64,000 nt of DNA from Lachnospiraceae bacterium (lineage in GTDB: Bacteria > Bacillota > Clostridia > Lachnospirales > Lachnospiraceae). This document shows, piece after piece, positions 19,528-27,848 of this stretch. The position numbers were made by a program, and so were the translations under genes. The number at the start of each line of letters is the position of its first letter. Position 1 is the stretch's first letter. The notes beneath the pieces are model-generated. The model saw nothing but the letters and a program-made list of their open reading frames with translations. It was not told where the DNA came from and ran no database searches. The DNA lies in NCBI GenBank assembly GCA_022647575.1, contig JALCKY010000001.1, forward strand, positions 620,001 through 684,000, given 5' to 3'.

Positions 19528-20850
19528 TTATTTTTCCGTATTCAGTGCCTTCATCGCCCTTGCGCCGATATCCTTTCGGTAATACGCATTCTGAAAGCTG
19601 ACCTTCTTCACTTCCGCATAAGCCCTGTCAATTGCTTCCTTCAGCGTCGCGCCTTTTGCCGTCACGCCGAGCACGCGCCCGCCGTTGGAAAGCAGGGTGC
19701 CTTTCGGAACCGCAGAACCGCCGCTCTTTTCCGTTCCGTCCGCGCTCCTGGCTCCCGCGAAATACAGCTCGCCGCGGAAATCCTCCGCGACCGAGATTGG
19801 GAATCCCTTTTCATATTTTCCGGGATAGCCTTCCGAAGCTTCGATCACGCAGCAGGCACTTCCCTCTTCCCATTCAATCTTCATTTCCGAAAGAGTGCCC
19901 TTCTCGACCGCTTCCATGATTTCCAGAAGGTCGCTCTTCAAAAGCGGCAGCACGACCTGCGTCTCCGGATCCCCGAAACGGCAGTTGTATTCCACGACCT
20001 TCGGCCCGTCCTTTGTCAGCATCAGCCCGAAATAGAGGCAGCCTTTGAAGAGGCGTCCTTCCTTTTCCATGGCGCGGACGGTCGGCACGAAAATCTTCTC
20101 CATGCATTCCTGCGCAATGGCTTCCGTGTAATACGGATTCGGCGCGACCGTTCCCATGCCTCCGGTGTTGAGGCCCCTGTCTCCGTCAAGGGCACGCTTG
20201 TGGTCCATGCTCGAAACCATCGGGCACACCGTCTTTCCGTCGGTAAAGGAAAGCACGCTGACTTCCGGGCCTTCCATGAATTCTTCGATCACAACGGAAA
20301 GTCCGCTTTTTCCGAACAGCTCGCCGCTCATCATTCCGCGCAGCGCTGCCTCGGCATCCTCCCGTTTCTCGCAGATCACGACGCCCTTTCCGAGTGCCAG
20401 GCCGTCGGCCTTGACGACGATCGGAAGAGGTGCCTTCCGGACATATTCCAGAGCCGGCTCCAGTTCGGTAAAGGTTTCATATCCCGCCGTCGGGATATGA
20501 TACTTCTTCATGAGATCCTTGGAAAATACCTTTGAGCTTTCGATGACCGCTGCCTTTGCTTCCGGCCCGAAGCAGGGAATGCCTGCCTCGTGAAGACGGT
20601 CGACGCAGCCGGCCGCCAGAGGATCGTCCGGCGCGACAATGGCAAAATCAACCGCATGGCCCTTCGCAAACTCCGTGATTCCGGCAATGTCGGAAGCCTT
20701 GATATCGACAGGTTCCGCCTCATTTCTCATGCCGGCATTTCCGGGGAGAACGTAGATCTTTCCGCAGAACGGGCTCTGACTGATTTTCCGAATAATGGCA
20801 TGCTCGCGTCCGCCGCCGCCTACCACCAGAATGGTGCTGTTTTCTTTCAT
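19528..20850 (-). CDS. purD: Phosphoribosylamine-glycine ligase
   Basis: 440 residues, ATP-grasp enzyme that joins phosphoribosylamine and glycine to GAR. VVGGGGREHAI at the N-terminus, PIVVKADGLALGKGV in the ATP-grasp domain and NTGGMG with RFGDPETQ are family signatures. The C-terminal region contains an insertion (FAGARSADGTEKSGGSAV) compared with typical PurD. It lies 89 bases downstream of purH, a gap in which nothing else is seen. Confidence 0.96.
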   Translation of the reverse strand: MKENSTILVVGGGGREHAIIRKISQSPFCGKIYVLPGNAGMRNEAEPVDIKASDIAGITEFAKGHAVDFAIVAPDDPLAAGCVDRLHEAGIPCFGPEAKAAVIESSKVFSKDLMKKYHIPTAGYETFTELEPALEYVRKAPLPIVVKADGLALGKGVVICEKREDAEAALRGMMSGELFGKSGLSVVIEEFMEGPEVSVLSFTDGKTVCPMVSSMDHKRALDGDRGLNTGGMGTVAPNPYYTEAIAQECMEKIFVPTVRAMEKEGRLFKGCLYFGLMLTKDGPKVVEYNCRFGDPETQVVLPLLKSDLLEIMEAVEKGTLSEMKIEWEEGSACCVIEASEGYPGKYEKGFPISVAEDFRGELYFAGARSADGTEKSGGSAVPKGTLLSNGGRVLGVTAKGATLKEAIDRAYAEVKKVSFQNAYYRKDIGARAMKALNTEK

Positions 20851-20939
20851 GCTGTGTCCTTTCCGTATCGATGCTGATTCATGGCAGATGCACGGCCTTT
20901 CGATTTCATGACGGTACCGTCAGCAGTCTGCCTCATTTC

Positions 20940-22127
20940 TCAATGATGGAACAGGCGGATGCCCGTGAAGCACATGACCATTCCGAAGCGGTTGCAGGCG
21001 TCGATTACCAGATCGTCGCGGATGGAACCGCCGGGCTGTGCCACATATTTGACGCCGCTTTTCGCGCCGCGCTCGATGTTGTCCGCAAACGGGAAGAACG
21101 CATCCGACCCGAGCGTGACATTTTTCGCGTGCGAAGCAAGATAAGCCTTCTTCTCTTCTCTCGTAAACAGCTGCGGCTTCTCTTTGAAATAATTCTGCCA
21201 CACGCCGTCCTCCAGAAGATCTTCGCTTTCCTCTCCCAGATAGAGGTCGATGGCGTTGTTGCGCTCCGCCCTTCCGACGTTCTCCCTGAACTGAAGGTCC
21301 AGGACACGCGTGCTCTGGCGAAGCCACCATAGATCAGCCTTCGATCCGGCAAGCCTCGTGCAGTGGATTCTCGACTGCTGCCCTGCGCCGACGCCGATGG
21401 CCTGACCTTCCGCTGCGTAGCAGACCGAATTCGACTGCGTGTATTTCAGCGTAATCAGGGAAACGATCATGTCGCGGACTGCTTCCTCCGGCAGGTCCTT
21501 GTTTTCCGTGACAATATTCGAAAGCAGGTCTTTCCCGATGACCAGATTGTTCCGGCCCTGCTCAAACGTCACGCCGAAGACCTGCTTGTGCTCGACCGGA
21601 TCCGGCACATAGGACGGGTCGATCTTCACGATGTTGTAATTTCCCTTCCGTTTGGCCTTCAGGATTTCCAGCGCGGCCGGCTCAAAGTCCGGGGCGATGA
21701 TTCCGTCGGAGACTTCGCGGGATATGATCCTGGCCGTCACGACGTCACATTTCTCAGAGAGCGCAATCCAGTCGCCGAAAGAAGAAAGGCGGTCGGTGCC
21801 GCGGGCCCGGGCATAAGCCGTCGCCAGCGGCGAAGAATCGAGGCCGTCGATGTCTTCGACGAAACAGGCCTTCTTCAGTTCCTCGCTCATCGGAATCCCG
21901 AGCGCGCCCGATGTCGGGCTGACATGCTTGAAAGAAGCTGCCGCCGGCAGGTCCGTCTGCTCATGCAGCTCCTTCACGAGCTGCCAGGAATTCAGCGCAT
22001 CCAGAAAATTGATATAGCCCGGGCGGCCGCTCAGGACTTCAAACGGCAGGTCTGCCCCATTTTCCATAAATACCTTTGCCGGCTTCTGATTCGGGTTGCA
22101 GCCGTATTTCAGTTCAAATTCTTTCAT
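20940..22127 (-). CDS. purH: AICAR transformylase, stand-alone (no IMP cyclohydrolase domain)
   Basis: 395 residues matching only the transformylase part of bifunctional PurH. It formylates AICAR to FAICAR. FKHVSPTSGALG holds the Lys-His catalytic pair, and SDAFFPFADNIERG and QPGGSIRDD are later signatures. The MGS-like IMP cyclohydrolase domain is absent and is not encoded elsewhere in the window. Clostridia with this form usually carry a separate PurO-like cyclohydrolase. The ATG sits inside the end of purN (14-base overlap) with GGAGG in front. The symbol is used for the activity, not for the full bifunctional protein. Confidence 0.92.
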   Translation of the reverse strand: MKEFELKYGCNPNQKPAKVFMENGADLPFEVLSGRPGYINFLDALNSWQLVKELHEQTDLPAAASFKHVSPTSGALGIPMSEELKKACFVEDIDGLDSSPLATAYARARGTDRLSSFGDWIALSEKCDVVTARIISREVSDGIIAPDFEPAALEILKAKRKGNYNIVKIDPSYVPDPVEHKQVFGVTFEQGRNNLVIGKDLLSNIVTENKDLPEEAVRDMIVSLITLKYTQSNSVCYAAEGQAIGVGAGQQSRIHCTRLAGSKADLWWLRQSTRVLDLQFRENVGRAERNNAIDLYLGEESEDLLEDGVWQNYFKEKPQLFTREEKKAYLASHAKNVTLGSDAFFPFADNIERGAKSGVKYVAQPGGSIRDDLVIDACNRFGMVMCFTGIRLFHH

Positions 22128-22875
22128 GACTTCCTCCTTCTGTCTGAACCACGGGGACGGGGGTAGTGGTTCCTTCCGGAACCACCGGGACGGGGGTGGT
22201 GGTTCCTTTTTTCACAATTTCCGCCGAAACCTTCTCGACGCTTGCCGGCAGGATGACCCATTCGGCCTCCTCCATCACGCGCCTCTGCAGGATTTCCGGC
22301 GTATCGCCGTCCTCCACCGCGACCGCCTTCTGCATGATGATGCGTCCGCCGTCGGGCACCTCATTTACGAAATGAACCGTCGCCCCGGTCACCTTCACGC
22401 CGTACTTCAGCGCCTCTTCATGCACCTTCAGTCCGTAATATCCCTTGCCGCAGAAACTCGGAATGAGCGCCGGATGGATGTTGAGGATCCTCTCCGGATA
22501 ATGCCTGGTGAAATCTGCGGACAGGATGCTCAGGAATCCCGCCAGGACGATCAGCCCGATTTTCTCTTCTTCCAGGAGCCGAATCATTTCCTTCTCATAA
22601 TCTGCGCCCAGCACTTTCCTCTCGCAGACCGCCGTCCGGATTCCGGCCGCCTGCGCCCTTTGCAGTGCGTAGGCATCTGCCCGGCTGGAAATCACCAGCA
22701 CGATTTTTCCGCTCCGGATGATCCCGCTTTTTTCTGCATCGATGAGTGCCTGCAGGTTGGTTCCGCCGCCGCTCACCAGAACCGCGATCCTGACCTGCTC
22801 AGCGTTCCCGGCTTGTTCCGCTGTGCTGACTTGCGCCTGCGCCGCGTTCCCAGCCGCACTGACTTCTTCTGCCAT
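22114..22875 (-). CDS. purN: GAR transformylase with repeat-derived C-terminal tail
   Basis: 253 residues. Transfers a formyl group from 10-formyl-THF to GAR. The core runs from RIAVLVSGGGTNLQALIDA to about PASVEKVSAEIV, with NIHPALIPSF (catalytic Asn-His) and VNEVPDGG (Asp). After the core comes GTTTPVPVVPEGTTTPVPVV, which is the translation of a tandem GC-rich hairpin repeat (22144-22204). The first 26 residues are an Ala/Gln/Glu-rich extension not normal for PurN. The start at 22875 has GAGAGG upstream; the in-frame codons before it come from another repeat copy. It lies between purM and purH. Confidence 0.93.
   Translation of the reverse strand: MAEEVSAAGNAAQAQVSTAEQAGNAEQVRIAVLVSGGGTNLQALIDAEKSGIIRSGKIVLVISSRADAYALQRAQAAGIRTAVCERKVLGADYEKEMIRLLEEEKIGLIVLAGFLSILSADFTRHYPERILNIHPALIPSFCGKGYYGLKVHEEALKYGVKVTGATVHFVNEVPDGGRIIMQKAVAVEDGDTPEILQRRVMEEAEWVILPASVEKVSAEIVKKGTTTPVPVVPEGTTTPVPVVQTEGGSHERI
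22144..22204. repeat. GC-rich hairpin repeat, tandem pair, inside purN
   Basis: Two head-to-tail copies of the GAACCACGGGGACGGGGGTG family (22144-22171 and 22176-22204). Each is an imperfect palindrome ending in GGTTCC. The pair keeps the purN frame open and encodes the tail of that protein. Confidence 0.85.
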
Positions 22876-22900
22876 TCTGCTTCCTCTCTTCCGGGACGGC

Positions 22901-22929
22901 GGAACCACCACCCCCGTCCCCGTGGTTCC
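22901..22929. repeat. GC-rich hairpin repeat, single copy between purM and purN
   Basis: GGAACCACCACCCCCGTCCC followed by CGTGGTTCC on the plus strand. It touches the purM stop codon (22929) and ends 26 bases before the purN start, so it forms the untranslated junction of the operon. Confidence 0.85.
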
Positions 22930-23981
22930 TAAATCAGCGTTACCTTTTCGTAGCCTTCGCCGTGCACGATCGTTCCGATTCTGTAGGCTTCGATGCCCTG
23001 CGCCTTAAGGCACGCGACCGCCGCATCCGCATCTTCCGCCGCGACCGTCATCGTCATGCCGACGCCCATATTGAACGTGTTGAACATATCGTGCTCATCG
23101 ATATCGCCGCGCTTCTGCATCAGCCGGAAGACCGGCGGCGTCTTCACTTTCGATTTCGTGATTTCCGCACACAGGCCGTCCGGGATGCTCCGCGGAATGT
23201 TCTCGTAGAAGCCTCCGCCGGTGATGTGGGAAATGGACCTGATTTTCGCACATTTCAGCACTTCGAGCACCGGCTTCACGTAGATTTTCGTCGGAGTCAG
23301 CAGCACTTCGCCGAGTCCTTTCCCGTCCAGTTCCGCCACCGGCGCCATGAGCTGGTCCGCCTTCATTTCGTCCAGACCGAAGATCTTCCGGATCAGGGAA
23401 AAGCCGTTGGAATGCACGCCGCTTGAAGGCAGCGCGATCACGGCATCCCCTTCCTTCATCGTTTTCTTATCAAGGACCTTTTCGCGGGAAATGGCCCCGA
23501 CGCAGAAGCCCGCAAGGTCATATTCGTTTTCCGGATAAATGCCCGGCATCTCGGCCGTCTCTCCGCCGACAAGCGCCGCGCCCGACTGCACGCAGCCTTC
23601 TGCGACGCCGGAAACGATCGCGGCGACCTTCTCCGGAACATTTTTTCCGAGAGCAATATAGTCGAGGAAAAGCAGCGGCTCCGCGCCGCAGCAGATGACG
23701 TCATTCACGCACATGGCAACCGCATCGATTCCGATCGTGTCATGTTTGTCCAAAAGATACGCCAGCTTCAGCTTCGTGCCGACGCCGTCCGTCCCGCTGA
23801 CCAGGACCGGATTCGGGAATTTCGAAAGATCCAGTGCAAAAAGTCCGCCGAAGTCTCCGATGTCCGAGCAGGCGCCCGGCGTCATCGTCTTTGCAACGTA
23901 CTGCTTCATGAGCTCGACAGCCTTGTAGCCTGCCGTGATGTCGACGCCCGCCTTCTTGTAGCTTTCACTGAAACTGCTCAT
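22929..23981 (-). CDS. purM: Phosphoribosylformylglycinamidine cyclo-ligase
   Basis: 350 residues. Closes FGAM to AIR with ATP. Signatures are SGTDGVGTKLKLA, GGETAEMPGIY and SSGVHSNGFSLIR, with HITGGGFYENIPR in the C-terminal half. Normal family length. The start ATG overlaps the purF stop by 4 bases and the stop abuts a hairpin repeat. Confidence 0.97.
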   Translation of the reverse strand: MSSFSESYKKAGVDITAGYKAVELMKQYVAKTMTPGACSDIGDFGGLFALDLSKFPNPVLVSGTDGVGTKLKLAYLLDKHDTIGIDAVAMCVNDVICCGAEPLLFLDYIALGKNVPEKVAAIVSGVAEGCVQSGAALVGGETAEMPGIYPENEYDLAGFCVGAISREKVLDKKTMKEGDAVIALPSSGVHSNGFSLIRKIFGLDEMKADQLMAPVAELDGKGLGEVLLTPTKIYVKPVLEVLKCAKIRSISHITGGGFYENIPRSIPDGLCAEITKSKVKTPPVFRLMQKRGDIDEHDMFNTFNMGVGMTMTVAAEDADAAVACLKAQGIEAYRIGTIVHGEGYEKVTLI

Positions 23982-25405
23982 GTCATGTCCCCCTTCTTCT
24001 CAAGCCTTGCCTTGCCGCCCCTCGGCGTCTCCGTCGGGTAACTGCCCCCGAAGCAGGCCGTACAGTATTCGTCGCTGACCCTTCCCTCCGGCAGTGCCGT
24101 CACGGAATCGAAATTGAGATAGCCGAGCGAATCGACGCCGATGATCTTCGCCGTTTCCTCGACCGAATGCGAGTGCGCAATCAGGTTTTCCTCGCTGTCG
24201 ATGTCCGTCCCGTAGTAGCACGGATGAAGGAACGGCGGCGAACTGATCCGCATGTGGATTTCCTTTGCGCCCGCCCCGCGGATCAGGCTCACGAGACGTT
24301 CGGAAGTGACGCCGCGCACGATAGAATCATCGATCAGCACCACGCGTTTTCCTGCGATCACCGAACCTATGGCGTTCAGCTTGATGCGGACCGTGTCCTC
24401 TCTCATTTTCTGCGTCGGGGCGATGAACGTGCGCCCGATGTACTTGTTCTTGATGAGTCCGAGCGCGTACGGAATCCCCGAGGCCCGCGAATAGCCGATG
24501 GCCGCGTCCAGGCCCGAGTCCGGCACGCCGATCACGATGTCGGCATCGACCGGATGCTGCTTTGCCAGGAACTCGCCGGCCCTGACGCGCGCATCGTGCA
24601 CGGAGCATCCGTCCACGACGCTGTCCGGTCTTGCGAAATAAATATATTCGAAAATGCACATTTTCCGCTGTGCTTCGCCCACGTGATCCCGCACCGTCGT
24701 CACGCCCTTGTGGTCGAAGACGACGATCTCGCCGGGCAGGACGTCCCGCACGAATTTCGCGCCGACCGCATCAAGAGCGCAGCTTTCCGAGGCGATGATG
24801 TAGGTCCCGTCCGTCTTTTGTCCGTAGCAGAGCGGACGAAAGCCGTGAGGATCCCTCACGGCCAGCAGTTTGGACCGGGACATCAGCACAAGGCTGTAGG
24901 CCCCTTTGATTTTATTCATCGCAAGCGAGACCGCATGCTCGATCGTCGGGCTCTTGATGCGTTCTTTCGTAATCAGATAGCTGATGACCTCCGTGTCGGA
25001 AGTCGTGTGGAAAATGGACCCGTTCATTTCCAGCGCGTGACGCAGCTCGTACGAATTGACCAGGTTTCCGTTGTGTGCCAGCGTCATGCTGCCCTTGATG
25101 TGGTTCACGACGATCGGCTGCGCATTCTGTCTTCCGGAATTTCCGGTCGTGCCGTAGCGGACGTGTCCCACCGCCATTCTTCCCCTGCCCAGGGACTCCA
25201 GTTTTTCCGGCGTAAAAACATCGTTCACGATTCCCGTGTCACGATAGGATTTCACTTCGCCGCCGTTGCTCACGACGATTCCGCAGCTTTCCTGCCCGCG
25301 GTGCTGAAGGGCAAAAAGGCCGTAGTATGCCGTAGCCGCCACATTGTCTGCCTTGGGTGCATAGACCCCGAAGACACCGCATTCCTCATGAATCGTATTT
25401 TCCAT
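23978..25405 (-). CDS. purF: Amidophosphoribosyltransferase
   Basis: 475 residues. First step of purine synthesis: PRPP and glutamine to phosphoribosylamine. A short propeptide (MENTIHEE) precedes the nucleophilic Cys9 of CGVFGVY. The glutaminase domain has ALQHRGQESCG and HNGNLVNS, and the PRPP loop is VVLIDDSIVRG. C-terminal YCTACFGGSYPTE fits the iron-sulfur-containing Bacillus type. The start at 25405 has AAGGAAC upstream; an in-frame codon 6 residues earlier is less likely because Cys9 spacing is then abnormal. Confidence 0.97.
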   Translation of the reverse strand: MENTIHEECGVFGVYAPKADNVAATAYYGLFALQHRGQESCGIVVSNGGEVKSYRDTGIVNDVFTPEKLESLGRGRMAVGHVRYGTTGNSGRQNAQPIVVNHIKGSMTLAHNGNLVNSYELRHALEMNGSIFHTTSDTEVISYLITKERIKSPTIEHAVSLAMNKIKGAYSLVLMSRSKLLAVRDPHGFRPLCYGQKTDGTYIIASESCALDAVGAKFVRDVLPGEIVVFDHKGVTTVRDHVGEAQRKMCIFEYIYFARPDSVVDGCSVHDARVRAGEFLAKQHPVDADIVIGVPDSGLDAAIGYSRASGIPYALGLIKNKYIGRTFIAPTQKMREDTVRIKLNAIGSVIAGKRVVLIDDSIVRGVTSERLVSLIRGAGAKEIHMRISSPPFLHPCYYGTDIDSEENLIAHSHSVEETAKIIGVDSLGYLNFDSVTALPEGRVSDEYCTACFGGSYPTETPRGGKARLEKKGDMT

Positions 25406-25465
25406 TACGGTTCCTTTCAGCAAGCGGAGCCTGCCGCACCTTTGCGGCAGACTCCTGACTGGTAC

Positions 25466-26183
<718 letters not shown>

Positions 26184-26200
<17 letters not shown>

Positions 26201-26693
26201 TGTCGGCCTCCTTAGCCATGATTTTTCTGTCTGCCTCCAGCACTTTCTGCCGGCCGGCTTCCCTTGCTTCCTTAAGCTTCTTTGAAAGTTCCGCATCGCT
26301 GACCGCCAGGATCTCGATGCCCAGATACGCTGCGTTCTTTGCTCCGTCGATGGCCACCGTCGCAACCGGAATCCCGGAAGGCATCATGACCGTTGAGAGC
26401 AGGGCATCCATTCCTTCGAGGGCTGCAGATTTCACCGGAATGCCGATGACCGGAAGCGTCGTCTGGGCGGCTATTGCTCCCGCCAGATGCGCTGCCATGC
26501 CCGCCGCAGCGATGATGACTCCGAAACCGTTCTCTTCGGCAGAGCTTACAAAAGTTGCCGTTTCCGCAGGCGTCCGGTGTGCGGAAAAAACGTGCACCTC
26601 ATACGGAACGCCGAATTCCTTCAGCACGTCGACCGCTTTTCCGACAACCGGAAGGTCGCTGTCCGAACCCATTAATACCGCAATTTTTTTCAT
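26184..26693 (-). CDS. purE: N5-carboxyaminoimidazole ribonucleotide mutase, class I PurE
   Basis: 169 residues. [16 protein letters not shown] and [17 protein letters not shown] are the PurE core; SAHRTP and length point to class I, which needs PurK for its substrate. No purK is in the window, so either it is elsewhere or the enzyme works as an AIR carboxylase. It is the first gene of the operon. GGAGGAGCC precedes the ATG. Confidence 0.96.
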
Positions 26694-26710
26694 GGCTCCT
26701 CCAAAAACTT

Positions 26711-26747
26711 TGCAAAAGAAAAAGGACAGACTGTCAGTCTGTCCTTT
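26711..26747 (-). terminator. Terminator-like hairpin in the leader of the purine operon
   Basis: Minus strand: AAAGGACAGACT-GAC-AGTCTGTCCTTT, a perfect 12-bp stem, followed by TTCTTTT-rich sequence, 18 bases before purE. It lies about 45 bases downstream of the operon promoter, so it would attenuate the operon rather than end an upstream gene. The short leader (about 45 bases before the stem) does not fit a purine riboswitch. Confidence 0.7.
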
Positions 26748-26796
26748 CGTTTCCTAGCGTATGAATTTTCCCCACGCCCCATTTTCTCATGCCCCT

Positions 26797-26825
26797 AGTG
26801 TACAATAAGAGCATTTGTCCGTCAA
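26797..26825 (-). promoter_or_regulatory. Promoter of the purine operon
   Basis: Minus strand: TTGACG (26820-26825), 17 bases, TACACT (26797-26802), about 104 bases before purE. Confidence 0.7.
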
Positions 26826-26834
26826 ACGATTTGT

Positions 26835-26872
26835 CTGAACTTTTCGTTTTTCAGCAGATTGTGCACGTTCGG
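26835..26872. promoter_or_regulatory. Possible PurR-box pair upstream of the purine promoter
   Basis: Minus strand TTTACCGAAC (core CCGAAC at 26867-26872) faces an inverted CTGAAC (26835-26840), 26 bases apart, just upstream of the -35 box. Bacillus PurR boxes have core CCGAAC in inverted pairs at a similar place, with slightly smaller spacing. One arm has a mismatch. Confidence 0.35.
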
Positions 26873-26876
26873 TAAA

Positions 26877-26923
26877 TTACGTCAACTGATTTTCGACAAT
26901 TCCACCACGTTGGGTTGACATAA
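26877..26923. repeat. Inverted repeat between the coiled-coil gene and the purine promoter
   Basis: TTACGTCAAC (26877-26886) and GTTGACATAA (26914-26923) match in 9 of 10 bases, separated by 27 bases. There is no T run, so it is not a clear terminator. It could be a protein site or the footprint of a mobile element. Confidence 0.4.
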
Positions 26924-26925
26924 TA

Positions 26926-27687
26926 TCATCCTGCAGCAAGCTGATCCAGCTTATCCAGGATTCTATCAAGCTTCACGCTGTGTGCATTGAGGATCCGGGT
27001 GTGCTCGTCCAGTTTCTTACCATGTTCATTCAGGATCCGGGTGTGCTCGTCAAGTTTCTTACCATGTTCATTCAGGATCCGGGTGTGCTCGTCCAGTTTC
27101 TTACCATGTTCATTCAGGATCCGGGTGTGCTCGTCCAGTTTCTTACCATGTTCATTCAGGATCCGGGTATGCTCGTCAAGTTTCTTACCATATTCATTCA
27201 GGATCCGGGTGTGCTCATCAAGTTTTTTGCCATGTTCATTCAGGATCCGGGTGTGCTCATCAAGTTTCTTACCATGTTCGTTCAGAATCCGGGTGTTCTC
27301 ATCAAGCTTGGAGGAAAGTTCCCCAAGTTTTGTACTGTGTTCATTAAGCAGCCGGGTATGTTCATTGAGAATCTGGCCATGATCATCCAGCTTCGACGAA
27401 AGTTCTTCGAGCTTCTCATTATGTTCATTAATTTTTGAGCTGTGCTCTATCACAGTCTTTTTGATGAGTGCAATATCGGCATAGGCTGCTTCCGCCCTGT
27501 CCGCATGATTCTTATACCTTTCATAAGTCGAGGTATAACATGACTCCAGATTCTGTATCCTGGGCAGGATGCTGTTTTCCATGATCAGTTCCATCCGGGT
27601 CATCCGGTTATTCAGCGGTGCAAAATTCGCCTTCAGCTTGACGTCCAGCAAATCGGACAGGCTGATCATTTCCTCATTTGTAATCAT
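26926..27687 (-). CDS. Hypothetical protein with 14-residue coiled-coil tandem repeats
   Basis: 253 residues, no known catalytic domain. Residues 1-80 look conserved (SLSDLLDVKLKANFAPLNNR; LESCYTSTYERYKNHADRAE). From about residue 85 the chain is heptad-like with repeated HTRILNEHGKKLDE units, eight copies of a 42-base repeat, then a short C-terminal LDRILDKLDQLAAG. The pattern of Leu/Ile and His at fixed steps predicts a long parallel coiled coil. There is no signal peptide. Function unknown; structural or scaffold roles are guesses. It has its own promoter (27740-27769) and GGAGGATGC before the ATG. Confidence 0.75.
   Translation of the reverse strand: MITNEEMISLSDLLDVKLKANFAPLNNRMTRMELIMENSILPRIQNLESCYTSTYERYKNHADRAEAAYADIALIKKTVIEHSSKINEHNEKLEELSSKLDDHGQILNEHTRLLNEHSTKLGELSSKLDENTRILNEHGKKLDEHTRILNEHGKKLDEHTRILNEYGKKLDEHTRILNEHGKKLDEHTRILNEHGKKLDEHTRILNEHGKKLDEHTRILNEHGKKLDEHTRILNAHSVKLDRILDKLDQLAAG
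26988..27310. repeat. 42-bp tandem repeat, eight units
   Basis: Units start near 26991, 27033, 27075, 27117, 27159, 27201, 27243 and 27285 with GGATCCGGGTGTGCTC or a variant, all exactly 42 bases apart. Units differ by one to four bases, with the outer ones most divergent. Unit length is a multiple of 3, so gain or loss changes coiled-coil length without frameshift. Confidence 0.92.
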
Positions 27688-27739
27688 AGCGCATCCTCCT
27701 GTTCACGTTTCTGATGCCTTCTCTCATTCCTGTCCTATG

Positions 27740-27769
27740 AGTATACGCTTTGCTTCATGGATTTCTCAA
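27740..27769 (-). promoter_or_regulatory. Promoter of the coiled-coil repeat gene
   Basis: Minus strand: TTGAGA (27764-27769), 18 bases, TATACT (27740-27745), about 52 bases before the start codon. Confidence 0.6.
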
Positions 27770-27848
27770 TCGGCAATCATTCACAAAAATAACGAAGGAT
27801 TTTTCGTGACTTCCGCCGAAATATTCTGCCTGGTTCAGGATTCTTCTT

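Noticed and set aside
26700-26800. Purine or PRPP riboswitch in the purine operon leader
   Set aside because: Only about 45 bases lie between the transcription start and the terminator, too short for those aptamers, and their core motifs were not found.
26988-27310. Regular repeats suggesting a CRISPR array
   Set aside because: Units are contiguous 42-bp copies without unique spacers and lie inside a coding frame.
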